Shown here: piece by piece, positions 23,284-34,290 of the stretch
Numbering within the stretch: the stretch's first letter is position 1
Layout: every line of letters starts with the position of its first letter
Source of the DNA: Perkinsus marinus ATCC 50983
Lineage: Eukaryota; Perkinsozoa; Perkinsida; Perkinsidae
Direction of reading: 5' to 3'
Length of the DNA stretch: 64,000 bases
Assembly (NCBI RefSeq): GCF_000006405.1
Contig: NW_003211409.1
Location: 70,328 to 134,327, forward strand
The notes under the pieces: generated by a model
Databases searched by the model: none
Told to the model about the DNA's origin: nothing
What the model saw: only the letters and a program-made list of their open reading frames with translations
Translations under genes and position numbers: made by a program

Positions 23284-23780
23284 TTAGGTCATATCGTAGC
23301 GCGAGAAGTAGATAAAGATTCCGTCGCCTGAGAACGGAAATTGGAGGGCGCTGCGGATCCCAGGAACCACATCGACATCCACGTGTGTTGAGAAGGTGGT
23401 TCCTACGAACGAGCTCCGGAATATTCCCGGTAGCATCATGCTACTAGCATGCAAGTACTCCGAGAATGTCTCTGAAACATTCCGCTTAAACACCATTGAG
23501 CGACATTCGAATTTTGATTTGACAACTGCAACAAAATCTGACAACGTTTTCCAATGAGCGACTCTCTGAGATGACGACATCCGAGTCGGATGTTGGAGTC
23601 AGGGTCGGATGATCCGACTCTGAACATTTCATGGGGCGTGGAGTCGAACATCATCGAAGTTTTGAAACATAACCTCATGCCAAATGTCGGAACGGGATCA
23701 AGGTTTTCAAGATCTTTCTCTCCGAGACTCTCGGATATTTGGAGGCCGATATACCTCTCGATCTTAGAGGCTCATTATTC
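23284..23780 (-). CDS. Unknown conserved gene in duplication, copy A
   Basis: Minus-strand exons: a segment with RYIGLQISESLGEKDLENL and FKTSMMFDSTPHEMFR, then a 53-nt GT-AG interval, then VAHWKTLSDFVAVVKSKF, FRSSFVGTTFSTHVDVD and a terminal FIYFSRYDMT with stop at 23284. The same exons occur in copy B, where the corresponding intervening piece is only 20 nt and the C-terminus is frameshifted. The upstream exons were not resolved. No family was recognised. Confidence 0.4.
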
Positions 23781-24082
23781 AAGCGTCCTAGTCTCAATCA
23801 CGAAGAAAAGGTCACCTATTGGGCTGCCGGAATCGCGTATTCTTGACAAAGCGTCCCCAATATTTGCCTACAAAGAGTGCGCACAGTGTGCGCCGCACAC
23901 GGAACGTCCTTGGAGCTCAGCCCGAGCTGCTCAGACCCAGCAACGTCCCTAGAATGATTTTAGTAAAATCTTTCTGGAGCTTGTTGATTGAAAGAAATTT
24001 CGTGAGGAACGCTCTTAAGGGCGCATTCAGCCGGGTCTATTCAACAGTTGTTCATATGTTGCTTCAACATCCTATACGAGTG

Positions 24083-25291
24083 CTAAATAAGCTTACTTAA
24101 TATCTCAACGAATCCTGAGCTCCTATAGAGCCCAATCGCCTCCACATTGTCATTTTGTACTACCAGATACATAGCGACCACATTCGGCTCAGTTCTACCG
24201 ATCTGAGGGATACGAATAGATCAAACTGAATTGATATGGAGTAAGTTCCTGGACATGGGAATCCAATGGGCTCAGAACAAGCGAGACCAGAATTCCCATG
24301 GTGCTCCAGTGACATTCAGAATAGTCAACCCGAGTGAGTGAAGGATTACTATGATATGATCTCCTCAAGTTGATGAATAATATTATGGATGACTTACCTC
24401 TGGGAAAGCCGTCGATAAAAGCTTTCTCGCAATTCCTTTCCTACGCCAACTCAAGGCTACTGCAACCTGAAGATCTTGACGTCAACTCTTCGCCGCTGCC
24501 GAGCGAATTTGGCAGGTTGACCCTACCAGGTAGGGCTTACGTGATCTATATAGCCGATGATTCCATTGGGTTTCTTCTTGCTCGGTTCCGGCCTGTAGAA
24601 AAGAAATGTCGCAAGGATAACAGAGAACCTCATTTTGGAGAGTTTATACTCCATTTGGGTAATGTTGGAGTGCTAACACGACGAATTCCACCCACATCGC
24701 GGCTTCGATAGCTTCCTCAACCCTTCCTGGTATATAAAAAGCGGGGATAGTCATCTCAATTACGCCGACGACAGTCTGAAACAAAGATTATACTTACATA
24801 ACTGACGTTCTAGACTTGACAGTCTCGAGTAATTCCCTGGTCCAGAATCCTGGATCAAGATTCATGGAGCCTAGTCCACAGTCCTAAATGCTCAGGATAG
24901 AAGATATCTTCAAAGACAAATGAATACGGCTCGAAGGATGGATAGACCTATCGAACTTGGCAGTTGAATTCACATTTATTTTTCTCACCAACCAAGGCGA
25001 TTGAGATGCTCAATTTGAGACCAGCCCTACCCGAGTTCCACTTGCAACGGCGACCCAGCATGAGCTCCAATTACAGGTAATGGGCATCACGTTCTTCACA
25101 AGTTTCAGGTCATCACCACGTTGGTAAGCGCGATAGTCCACGTCATTGAGCGAGCGCGGCGCAGGTTGCTCCAGCAGCGAGTGAGGCACGACTTGCTGCG
25201 GATGAGCTCTCGCCGCTGCAAAGAGGATCAGGCCAAATAATGAATAAGCGAGCATCTTTCTATATATCAGACAGCGTCTCGTATCTAACAT
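24083..25291 (-). CDS. Putative signal-peptide GNAT acetyltransferase, copy A
   Basis: Minus-strand exons give, in order, a hydrophobic leader (MLAYSLFGLILFAAARA), YRAYQRGDDLKLVKNVMP, then ELLETVKSRTS, GVIEMTIPAFYIP, WVEFVVLALQHYPNG, KKKPNGIIGYIDH, VALSWRRKGIARKLL and VAMYLVVQNDNVEAIGLY with RSSGFVEIL. The RRKGIA motif binds acetyl-CoA pyrophosphate and the N..AIGLY..SGF end is the GNAT motif B. Splice joins around 24650-24850 are uncertain. The leader suggests entry to the secretory pathway, unusual for GNAT enzymes. Copy A has TAG where copy B has AAG near the end, so it lacks about 15 C-terminal residues. The plus-strand frame at 24370-24711 is its shadow. Confidence 0.6.
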
Positions 25292-25305
25292 TTTAACAGA
25301 TCTCT

Positions 25306-25461
25306 GAGCTTAGACTGCTCTCACGAATACATAGCTCGAACTTCGAGCTTAGACTGCTCTCACGAATACATAGCTCGAACTTCGAGCTTAGACTGCTCTC
25401 ACGAATACATAGCTCGAACTTCGAGCTTAGACTGCTTTCACGAATACATAGCTCGAACTTC
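25306..25461. repeat. 39-bp minisatellite, 4 copies (copy A)
   Basis: Four tandem units of 39 bp start GAGCTTAGACTGCTCTCACG. Each unit junction creates AGCTCGAACTTCGAGCT, an inverted repeat with 8-bp arms. The array lies just upstream of the GNAT leader exon. Confidence 0.95.
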
Positions 25462-25539
25462 GAGCTATGTCACACGAGATGTGACCCCATGGGTGACCTG
25501 ACGCGAGGGGTTTGAGCCACTCATCCGTTTTTTCTATTT

Positions 25540-26400
25540 GTATTCGACAGCAATAATCTACTTATCCCACAGCGGTGTTGAAGATGAGTTCAAGTGGAAC
25601 TACAACACTATCTTACCACACCTCCGCCATCCTCCCATAGCGTATGACCCCTATAATATAGGGCCTATATCGATTACTGTGTTGTGCTGGTTGTGTATTC
25701 GTACAGAACCCAAGTCAAGGTAGTGCGCTTAGTGTTGTTGTCCTGTGGTCATAGTATTGGTTGCTCTAGCTCGAGTTCCGTGTTGTGTTGTTCTCAGACT
25801 TCATCAACTGATACCGCGACAGTAGGTATTCGCGTATTTACGTGTATCACGGTGGTGACTTCTGTTCACACCAGCTACGGGCTGAGATCGCCTCTTGCTT
25901 ACCACTGCCCAGGATTTAAATATCCTGCTACTGGTCGCGTGGATGTGGTAGGGTGGTTCGGCGCTAGCCGACCCTAGAAGTACTGGTGTGGGGAAGGCAC
26001 CGAGGGGCACAGGTGACTCTCACGCGCCGTGAGACTGCAGGGTATGGGCTCTTTCTTTGAACCACCCTCTATCATCACACGTTGGAAGTAAACCCAGGCT
26101 TGAGGATCAAGCCTTGAGCTCACACTGTGAGCCTTACAGTCAGGGATGACAGGGGTCTGAGAGCTGACCGACAACTACACCGAGAGCCCAGCCGATGCGA
26201 ACGTCTTGGTCAACATCGATTTCGAGAACTTGGAGAAGCCGGATAACGATACCCTAATCGGCGAGGTCGTCGCCGGATTCGAGCCTGGTGAAGCTCTCGA
26301 TATAAGCATCCCGTAATATCGAAAGCATCCCCGCTGAGAAAGTGTAGCGTACTCATCCAAAATAGGTTGAAGAGGGCGTCCGGACTTTTTGCGACCAGAA
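25540..26400. other. Conserved tract in the duplication, possible exons
   Basis: A plus-strand segment at 26170-26318 reads NYTESPADANVLVNIDFENL...IGEVVAGFEPGEALDIS and is kept in copy B (31423-31569) with few changes before a stop. A segment at 25575-25670 (EDEFKWNYNTILPHL) is also conserved. No chain of exons or known family was found; this could be a gene relic. Confidence 0.35.
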
Positions 26401-26782
26401 ATGAGCCAGCGGTGGCTATAAGCTGGACGAAGATAAGATGGTGGTGAATCGTGCCCAGAATTTAACTCCTGGTGTGAACTTGGATATCATGTCAGATGTT
26501 AGAGAAAATAGCAGTTCTAAACCTATAAAAACCTCTATCTGTCACATGCGCGGCTCTAGGTGCTCGTTTGAGTGCTTTTAATACACATTCGAAAATTGCA
26601 GCGCACTGGGAGCGTCCCTATATTGAATATCGAATATAATATATTCGATTGAATGAGAATGCTGGAGTGCCAACACAATCAATCCCACTCACATCGGGGC
26701 TTCGATCGCTTCCTTAGCCTCCTATGGTGCGCAACCAGCGGAAATAAATCTCTCCACTATTGAGTCCACCAGAGGTTCACCT

Positions 26783-27537
26783 GTTCGGTGGTTCTCTGCC
26801 AGCTTGTACACCCAGAGTAGAACCGCCGTCCACGCTACCAGTGATACCAGCAGCCTCCTCTGCTTCACGCTTATTGGCAGCAGCCTCACGACGAGCCCTC
26901 ACCTAGGTGATGACTAATACATACTTCTCTCCACAGTGAGCGTTCATAACCCTACCTCGGCCAGACGTCGAGCTTGAGCTTTGAATTCTGAGGTCTCACC
27001 CTTAGCCTGCTTCTCAAGATAGGCCTTATGAGCCTGAGATAGCACCACCACTCGACATGGTGCCCAGCTCTGCCTCCCACCGCCTCCTTAGCAGCTGCCT
27101 CTCGCTCACGTCGAGTTGGCTGATGCTTCTGATCCGCTCCAATAGGTGCAATATCGTCATCAGAGTCGATCCTAGTGCCCCCAGTGTAGGCCAGTATTAA
27201 CAAGAGTTATGCCCACCTTTCCTTAGCCATGGTCTTCACCTCCGGTGCCCTCTTCGAGTGAGCTGCTACGGGAGCGGTAGTAGGCTCATCGTCATCGGAC
27301 GACGACCCCTCCTCAACTAGCTGCTGCTCTTGACGACGTTTGATCTAAACATGTGATTCATATGATATTAAGTCCCTCTCTGAATGCAAGTCGTTGCTTA
27401 CCTGCTCTACATCCCGGTTCCTTCGAGCAATAGCATCAAAGTCGTCCTCTTCTACATATTTCTTGCCGCTCCTGGTGCCACGACCACCTCCACGATGGTC
27501 TACCTTATTCCTAGAGCGCTGATCCCGACCTGGCGTT
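26783..27537 (-). pseudogene. PDAP1/PP28-like gene, copy A, start codon and last exon lost
   Basis: Exons 1-5 align to the intact copy at 32343-33236. The start codon position (27535-27537) reads ACG instead of ATG, and the terminal exon encoding the basic GGGKKGKH tail is missing because copy A lacks about 470 bp present in copy B. Body codons remain largely open (DQRSRNKVDHRGGGRG, RREREAAAKEA). The breakpoint sits just upstream of the CDS, so this copy probably lacks its own promoter. A short alternative upstream start (MLGLVT) is possible but unsupported. Confidence 0.75.
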
Positions 27538-28247
27538 ACCAAGCCAAGCAAGGCATGTACAGGGATGATTGTATCCTAAAACGAAATATTGTGTTTGTTT
27601 CTGTGCCAGTTGTCTCCTTGGCTATTGCTCCGTGTCGCAGTGCATATCTTAGCCTAGCGTCAAGTGAGCCTACTATTGATTATATTGATAGATAAGTTCT
27701 TCCTACAAGTCCTCTAGTTGTGACGTTCCCTCAATGGGAGATAAGGAAGGCGTACCGACCCTCAACACTTATATTATGAATTTCTCATTCCCATGGTGGG
27801 AACTCCCCTCCTTGTCATTCTGTATTGGATCACGAGGAACGTTAATTCCGACAGTGCGCTCCGTTGATCACTTGACCCGCGTGCCACGCGAAGATTGGTG
27901 ACTCAAGACACTTGATGACAAATGCAACTCAACATAACCAAGAGCAGAACCCTTTGTGACGATATGAGAGAGGGGATCCAATCTAGGAGAGCATAGCCTT
28001 CTTGATGAGATAGGAGGCATCAGCTGATAAGCGCGTGACAATAGTGAAATGAACCCTTTGTGACGATATGAGAGAGGGGATCCAATCTAGGAGAGCATAG
28101 CCTTCTTGATGAGATAGGAGGCATCAGCTGATAAGCGCGTGACAAAAGTGAAATAAATAAGTGGATAACAACCTATCGGCTGCAAATTGTAACCCGGCGG
28201 GTTACCCAACACTAGTTCAACCCGCAATGCTGTGTTGGGTTGTTAGG

Positions 28248-28780
28248 TCATATCGTAGCGCGAGAAGTAGATAAAGGATCCGTCGCCTGAGAACGGAAAT
28301 TGGAACCACTGCGGATCCCAGGAACCACATCGACATCCACATGTGTTGAGAAGATGGCTCCTACGAACGAGCTCCGGAATATTCCCGGTAGCATCATGCT
28401 ACTAGCATGCAAGGGCTCCGGGAACGTCTCTGAAACATTCCGCTCAAACACCATTGAATGACTTTCGAATTTTGATTTGACAACTGTAACAAAATGTGAC
28501 AACGTTTTCCACTGAGCGACTCTCTGAGATGACGACATCCGACCCTAAACATTTTATGGGGCGTGGAATCGAACATCATCGAAGTTTTGAAAAATATAAC
28601 CTCATGGCAAATGTCGGAACGGGATGAAATTTTCAAGATCTTTCTTTTCGTGTACCCGAGACTCTCGGGTATTTGCAAGCCAATATACCTCTCGAGCCTA
28701 GAGGCTCATTATTCAAGCATCCTAGTCTCAATCACAAAGAAAAGGTCACCTATTGGGCTGCCGGAAGCGCGTATTCTTGA
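28248..28780 (-). pseudogene. Unknown gene in duplication, copy B
   Basis: Counterpart of 23284-23780. The segment VAQWKTLSHFVTVVKSKF to HVDVDVVPGIRS is preserved, but the last residues shift frame relative to copy A, which suggests decay. The region between the two main exons is 33 bases shorter than in copy A. Confidence 0.4.
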
Positions 28781-28882
28781 CAAAGCGTTCCCAATATTTG
28801 CTTACAAAGAGTGCGCACACGGAACGTCCTTGGAGCTCAGCCCGAGCTGCTCAGAGTCTGACCCAGAGTAGCGACATTGCTG

Positions 28883-28982
28883 NNNNNNNNNNNNNNNNNN
28901 NNNNNNNNNNNNNNNNNNNNNNNNNNNNNNNNNNNNNNNNNNNNNNNNNNNNNNNNNNNNNNNNNNNNNNNNNNNNNNNNNN
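28883..28982. other. Assembly gap, 100 N
   Basis: Exactly 100 undetermined bases. The sequence on the left (AGCGACATTGCTG) and on the right (CAGCAATGTCGCT) are reverse complements, so the gap lies inside an inverted repeat absent from copy A. Confidence 0.99.
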
Positions 28983-29093
28983 TCAGACCCAGCAATGTCG
29001 CTAGAATGATTTTAGTAAAATCTCTCAGGGGCTTCGTTGATTGAAAGAAATTTCGTGAGGAACGCTCCTGGGAACGCATTCAGCCGGGTCTAT

Positions 29094-30545
29094 TCAACAG
29101 TTGTTCATATATTGCTTCAACATCCTATACGACTGCTTAATAATCTTACGTAAGATCTCAACGAATCCTGAGCTCTTATAAAGCCCAATCGCCTCCACAT
29201 TGTCTTTTTGTACCATCAGAAACATAGCGACCACATTCGGCTTAGCTCTACCGATCTGAGAGATATGAATAGATCAAACTGAGTTGATATGGAGTAAGTT
29301 CCTGGATATGGGGATCCAAACCTGGGCTCAGAATATGCGAGACTAGAATTCCCATGGTGCCAACAGTGATATTCAGAATAGTCAACCCGAGTGAGTGAGG
29401 GATTCCCATGATATTATCTCCTCAAGTCGATGAATAATACTATGGATGACTTACCTCTGAGAAAGCTGTTGATAGAAGCTTTCTCGCGATTCCTTTCCTA
29501 CGCCAATCCAAGGCTACTGCAACCTGAAGATCTTGACGTCAACTCTTCGCCGCTGCCGAGCGAATTTGGCAGGTTGACCCTACCAGGTAGGGCTTACGTG
29601 ATCTATATAGCCGATGATTCCATTGGGTTTCTTCTTGCTCGGTTCCGGCCTGTAGAAAAGAAATGTCGCAAGGATAACAGAGAACCTCATTTTGAAGAGT
29701 TTATACTCCATTTGGGTAATGTTGGAGTGCTAACACGACGAACTCCACCCACATCGCGGCTTCGATAGCTTCCTCAACCCCTCCTGGTATATATGCAGCG
29801 GGGATAGTCATCTCAATTACGCCGACGACAGTCTGAAACAAAGATTATACTTACATAACTGATGTTCTAGACTTGACAGTATCGAGTAATTCCCTAGTCC
29901 AGGATCCTGGATCAAGATTCATGGAGTCTGGTCCACAGTCCTAAATGCTTAGGATAGAAGATATCTTCGAAGGAGGAAATACTTGATCGTTAAGCACATC
30001 CTAATCGTCAAGCATTCAAAAGCATTTTATCATGAGAATGACGTCTGAGCAACATCCGCAACATAGTTCAGGTGGTGAAAATGCTCTTCCATTCGAAAAC
30101 GCAAGCGCAAAAGATATGTGACCGGATCCCAGTAACTGAGACACGTGCCATACGTGGCGGACGTCAAAAGCAAATGAATACGGCTCGGAGGATGGATAGA
30201 CCTATCGAACTTGGCAGTTGAATTCACATATACTTTTCTCACCAACCAAGGCGATTGAGACGCTTAATTTGAGACCAGCCCTACCCGAGTTCCACTTGCA
30301 ACGGCGACCCAGCATGAGATCCGACGACAGGTAATGGGCATCACGTTCTTCACAAGTTTCAGGTCATCACCACGTTGGTAAGCGCGATAGTCCACATCAT
30401 TGAGCGAGCGCGGCGCAGGTTGCTCCAGCAGCGAGTGAGGCACGACTTGCTGCGGATGAGCTCTCGCCGCTGCAAAGAGGATCAGGCCAAATAACGAATA
30501 AGCGAGCATCTTTCTATATATCAGACAGCGTCTCGTATCTAACAT
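29094..30545 (-). CDS. Putative signal-peptide GNAT acetyltransferase, copy B
   Basis: Same exon order as copy A: leader MLAYSLFGLILFAAARA, GDDLKLVKNVMP, GVIEMTIPAAYIP, EFVVLALQHYPNG, KKKPNGIIGYIDH, WRRKGIARK-type acetyl-CoA motif, and KDNVEAIGLYKSSGFVEIL. This copy continues past the copy A stop through KIIKQSYRMLKQYMNN to a TGA at 29094 and is the better candidate for a working gene. Its leader exon is followed by about 200 bases not present in copy A, probably intronic. Substrate unknown. Confidence 0.6.
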
Positions 30546-30559
30546 TTTAACAGATCTCT

Positions 30560-30716
30560 GAGCTTAGACTGCTCTCACGAATACATAGCTCGAACTTCGA
30601 GCTTAGACTGCTCTCACGAATACATAGCTCGAACTTCGAGCTTAGACTGCTCTCACGAATACCATAGCTCGAACTTCGAGCTTAGACTGCTCTCACGAAT
30701 ACATAGCTCGAACTTC
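30560..30716. repeat. 39-bp minisatellite, 4 copies (copy B)
   Basis: Same unit and copy number as at 25306-25461; the third unit has one inserted C. Equal copy number in both blocks implies the array was duplicated with the block. Confidence 0.95.
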
Positions 30717-31894
30717 GAGCTATGTCCCACGAGATGTGACACCATGGGTGACCTGACGCGAGGGGTTTGAGCCACTCATCCGTTTTTTCTATTTGTATTC
30801 GACAGCAATAATCTACTTATCCCACAGCGGTGTTGAAGATGAGTTCAAGTGCAACTACAACACTATCTTACCAAACCTCCGCCATCCTCCCATAGCGTAT
30901 GACCCCTATAATATAGGGCCTATATCGATTACTATGTTGTGCTGGTTGTGTATTCGTACAGAACCCAAGTCCAGGTAGTGCGCTTAGTGTTGTTGTCCTG
31001 TGGTCATAGTATTGGTTGCTCTAGCTCGAGTTCCGTGTTGTGTTGTTCTCAGACTTCATCACCTGATACCGCGACAGTAGGTATTCGCGTATTTACGTGT
31101 ATCACGGTGGTGACTTCTGTTCACACCAGCTACGGGCTGAGATCGCCTCCTGCTTACCACTGCCCAGGATTTAAATATCCTGCTACTGGTCGCGTGGATG
31201 TGGTAGGGTGGTTCGGCACTAGCCGACCCTAGAAGTACTGGTGTGGGGAAGACACCGAGGGGCACAGGTGACTCACGCGCCGTGAGACTGCAGGGTATGG
31301 GCTCTTTTTTTGAACCACCCTCTATCATCACACGTCGGAAGTAAACCCAGGCTTGAGAATCAAGCCTTGAGCTCACACTGTGAGCCTTACAGTCAGGAAT
31401 GACAGGGGTCTGAGAGCTGACCGACAACTACACCGAGAGCCCAGCCGATGCGAACGTCTTGGTCAACATCGATTTCGAGAACGTGGAGAAGCTGGATAAC
31501 GATAACCTAATCGGCGAGGTCGTCGCCGGATTCGAGCCTGGTGAAGCTCTCGACATAAGCAGCGCGTAATATCGAAGGCATCGCCGCTGAGAAAGTGTAG
31601 CGTACTCATCCAAAATAGGTTGAAGGGGGCGTCCGAACTTTATGCGACCAGAAATGAGCCAGCGGTGGCTATGAAGATAAGATGGTGGTGAATCGTGCCC
31701 AGAATTTAACTCCTGGTGTGAACTTGGATATAATGTCAGATGTTAGAGAAAATAGCAGTTCTCCTATAAAAACCTCTATCTGTCACATGCACGGCTCTAG
31801 GTGCTCGTTTGAGTGCTTTTAATACATATTCGAAAATTGCAGCGCACTGGGAGCGTCCCTATATTGAATATCGAATATAATATATTCGATTGAA

Positions 31895-32125
31895 TGAGAA
31901 TGCTGGAGTGCCAACACAATCAATCCCACTCACATCGGGGCTTCGGTCGCTTCCTTAGCCTTCTATGGTGCGCAACCAGCGGGAATAATCATCTCCACTA
32001 CACCAATGACAGTCTAGACAAAGGTTATACTTACATCACTGATGTTATAGATTAGACAGTCTCGAGTAGTTCCCCAGTCCAGAATCCTGGTTCAGGATTA
32101 CGAAGGGACACTTGGAGTGAGTGAA
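31895..32125 (-). pseudogene. Degenerate third fragment of the GNAT gene
   Basis: The minus strand resembles the GNAT exons at 24690-24880 and 29735-29930 (the segments for ELLETVK, GVIEMTIP and VVLALQH) but has stops in place of several codons. A shorter piece of it is also in copy A near 26690-26755. This suggests an older local duplication before the block duplication. Confidence 0.5.
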
Positions 32126-32342
32126 GGAATGTCGTCAAATCCATTCGCAGCCTTCCATACTGACGCCTACATACTAAGCCTTTCCATGAACCAGTTGACT
32201 AACCGAAATACTAATTTACCCACACAATACGTGATCGGATATGAGTGAAACAAAGGCAGCACTTCACTGCCTCTTGTCCAGTATCAGAGTCCTACTAGGA
32301 ATATCATCAACGTGTTGGATACAGTTATAACAAGGAATGTAC

Positions 32343-33236
32343 TCAGTGCTTGCCCTTCTTGCCGCCACCTCTACGCTTCGGACCAGCAGTCATTGAAGTA
32401 GCTCCCATGGCTTCGGCGAGGGCCGAGGATGGCCTAATATAATAACCGGTAAAAGTGTATTGAGTCCACCAAAGGCGCACCTGTTCGGTGGTTCTCTACC
32501 AGCTTGTACACCCAGAATAGAACCGCCGTCCACGTTACCAGTGATACCAGCAGCCTCCTCTGCTTCACGCTTATTGGCAGCAGCCTCACGACGAGCCCTC
32601 ACCTAGGTGATGACTAATACATACTTCTCTCCACAGTGAGCGTTCATAACCCTACCTCGGCCAGACGTCGAGCTTGAGCTTTGAATTCTGAGGTCTCACC
32701 CTTAGCCTGCTTCTCAAGATAGGCCTTATGAGCCTGAGATAGCACCACCACTCGACATGGTGCCCAGCTCTGCCTCCCACCGCCTCCTTAGCAGCTGCCT
32801 CTCGCTCACGTCGAGTTGGCTGATGCTTCTGATCCGCTCCAATAGGTGCAATATCGTCATCAGAGTCGATCCTAGTGCCCCCAGTGTAGGCCAGTATTAA
32901 CAAGAGTTATGCCCACCTTGCCTTAGCCATGGTCTTTACCTCCGGTGCCATCTTCGAGTGAGCTGCTACGGGAGCGGTAGTAGGCTCATCGTCATCGGAC
33001 GACGACCCCTCCTCAGCTAGCTGCTGCTCTTGACGACGTTTGATCTGAATATGCGATTCATATGATATTAAGTCCCTCTCTGAATGCAAGTCGTTGCTTA
33101 CCTGCTCTACATCCCGGTTCCTTCGAGCGATAGCATCAAAGTCGTCCTCTTCTACATATTTCTTGCCGCTCCTGGTGCCACGACCACCTCCACGATGGTC
33201 TACCTTATTCCTAGAACGCTGATCCCGACCTGGCAT
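32343..33236 (-). CDS. PDAP1/PP28-family phosphoprotein, intact copy
   Basis: Six exons (33102-33236, 32917-33044, 32781-32871, 32656-32733, 32481-32602, 32343-32433) sum to exactly 215 codons. The N-terminus is basic (GGGRGTRSGKKY), followed by acidic serine clusters (EEGSSSDDDE, IDSDDDIAP) that suit casein kinase 2. The PP28 core then reads QPTRREREAAAKEA, AHKAYLEKQAKGETSEFKAQ, ARRLAEVRARREAAANKREAEEA, matching SRRERE...KAKERYMKMHLAGKTEQAK of PDGFA-associated protein 1. The C-terminus is basic (PKRRGGGKKGKH). The family's role is poorly defined; an RNA or ribosome link has been suggested. Its 5' end abuts the duplication boundary; LSM4 lies 188 bp upstream on the same strand. Confidence 0.85.
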
Positions 33237-33423
33237 TACCGAGCAACTGAAGGGAGCTGACACCAGGTGTTGAGCTGCCATCACCCCCTCCAGCGACTTT
33301 AAGCCGTGAACACCAGTCGAGATAGCAAGTAATGACTGATGACAATGACCAGGGAGAAACTGTTACGATGTATGTTGGGATATGATATTGATATGGTACG
33401 ACGTAACGACCCTTCTCACCGGA

Positions 33424-34041
33424 TTATCGACGCATACGAGGGCCAGCAGCCTCACCACGACCTGAGCCCCACAGAGATGAGTATATCGATAATTCGCCCC
33501 TTCTACCTTTGCCTGCTGGTATACCGCCACCCTTCCCTTTGCCCTTACCCTTGCCTAACAACACACCACTTCTCCCCTCACACTATACAGCTACCATTAC
33601 CCTTTCCAGCACCTTTCTCGGCCTTCATACGTTGAAGCCTGATAGCGTCCTCCTGTACCATATCCACCACACCGTCTGGTATCCGGAGGTATCTTCAAGG
33701 TTCACGATGAGCACTGCGGTCACCACAGTCTCAGTCCTACTTCACATGATTGCCCCTTATGTATGCCTCAGCTAGCTTCCAGAACCGATCGCCATCCTAT
33801 GACCATACCGAGCTCATGTCCATACCATACTACTGCCGCCCCGTTCTACTTTACTAGTGAGCACTGCGTCTCTGATGTGCAAATTCATCCACGAATCGCA
33901 ATTGGCCAACACACCCGAATATGCTTCGCCATTCTTGAGCTCAACCATCTAATACCACACCAATGACAACAAGGCCGTAGTGCTGATACCTACTATTGGC
34001 TGCCCTTGAGCCGTCTTTAGCAGACTCATAGGCAAAACCAT
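33424..34041 (-). CDS. LSM4: U6 snRNA-associated Sm-like protein LSm4
   Basis: Exon 1 (33994-34041) encodes [16 protein letters not shown] and joins [20 protein letters not shown] and MNLHIRDA (Sm1), then [19 protein letters not shown] and [15 protein letters not shown] (Sm2 with the I-R-G signature), closely matching LSm4. A Gly/Lys-rich tail ([17 protein letters not shown]) ends at 33424; family tails are Gly/Arg-rich. LSm4 is part of the LSm1-7 ring (mRNA decapping) and LSm2-8 ring (U6 snRNA). One intron ends in AAG rather than CAG or TAG (donor after GTGAA, 48 nt). The splice between the Sm1 end and DGDRFW has two solutions. Minus-strand neighbours PDAP1 and CCT6 are closely packed. Confidence 0.9.
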
Positions 34042-34290
34042 GTTCACCGCGAGTTGTGAATACCAACTGCCTTATGATATACCTCCCTACTTTCAAGCAA
34101 CACAATGCAGTTAGTCTTGCGAAAATACTTAAAACGACATAGTGTTTCTGTTCTTGATGCAGTTGGAATGCTAGCACTCTTTTCGTTTATCGTTGCATAA
34201 CCAAGCATAGCAGATCCATAGTCTTCATAGTAGAAGGCACACACGAGTGATCGAGCCGATGGTATGCTGATACTAATCATGGGTAGAGCT

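Larger units (their letters stand above)
22931..27540. repeat. Tandem duplication, copy A (about 4.6 kb)
   Basis: From about 22931 the sequence aligns, gene by gene and with many exact runs, to 27786-33240 in direct orientation. It carries, from right to left, a broken PDAP1-like gene, a conserved unknown tract, a 39-bp minisatellite, a GNAT gene and an unknown gene. The homology stops at about 27540, three bases upstream of the PDAP1 start codon position. Confidence 0.9.
27786..33240. repeat. Tandem duplication, copy B (about 5.5 kb)
   Basis: Direct repeat of 22931-27540, separated from it by about 245 bp. It differs by a local repeat of about 110 bp (27950-28160), an insertion with the N gap near 28860, about 200 extra bases at 29970-30170, and about 470 bases at 31990-32460 that include the last PDAP1 exon. 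Confidence 0.9.

Noticed and set aside
24370-24711. Plus-strand 113-codon ORF, repeated at 29430-29768
   Set aside because: It is antisense to the GNAT exons, whose motifs and splice signals are on the minus strand; it is repeated because the block is duplicated.
25306-25461. CRISPR-like array
   Set aside because: The units are directly adjacent with no unique spacers; it is a minisatellite.
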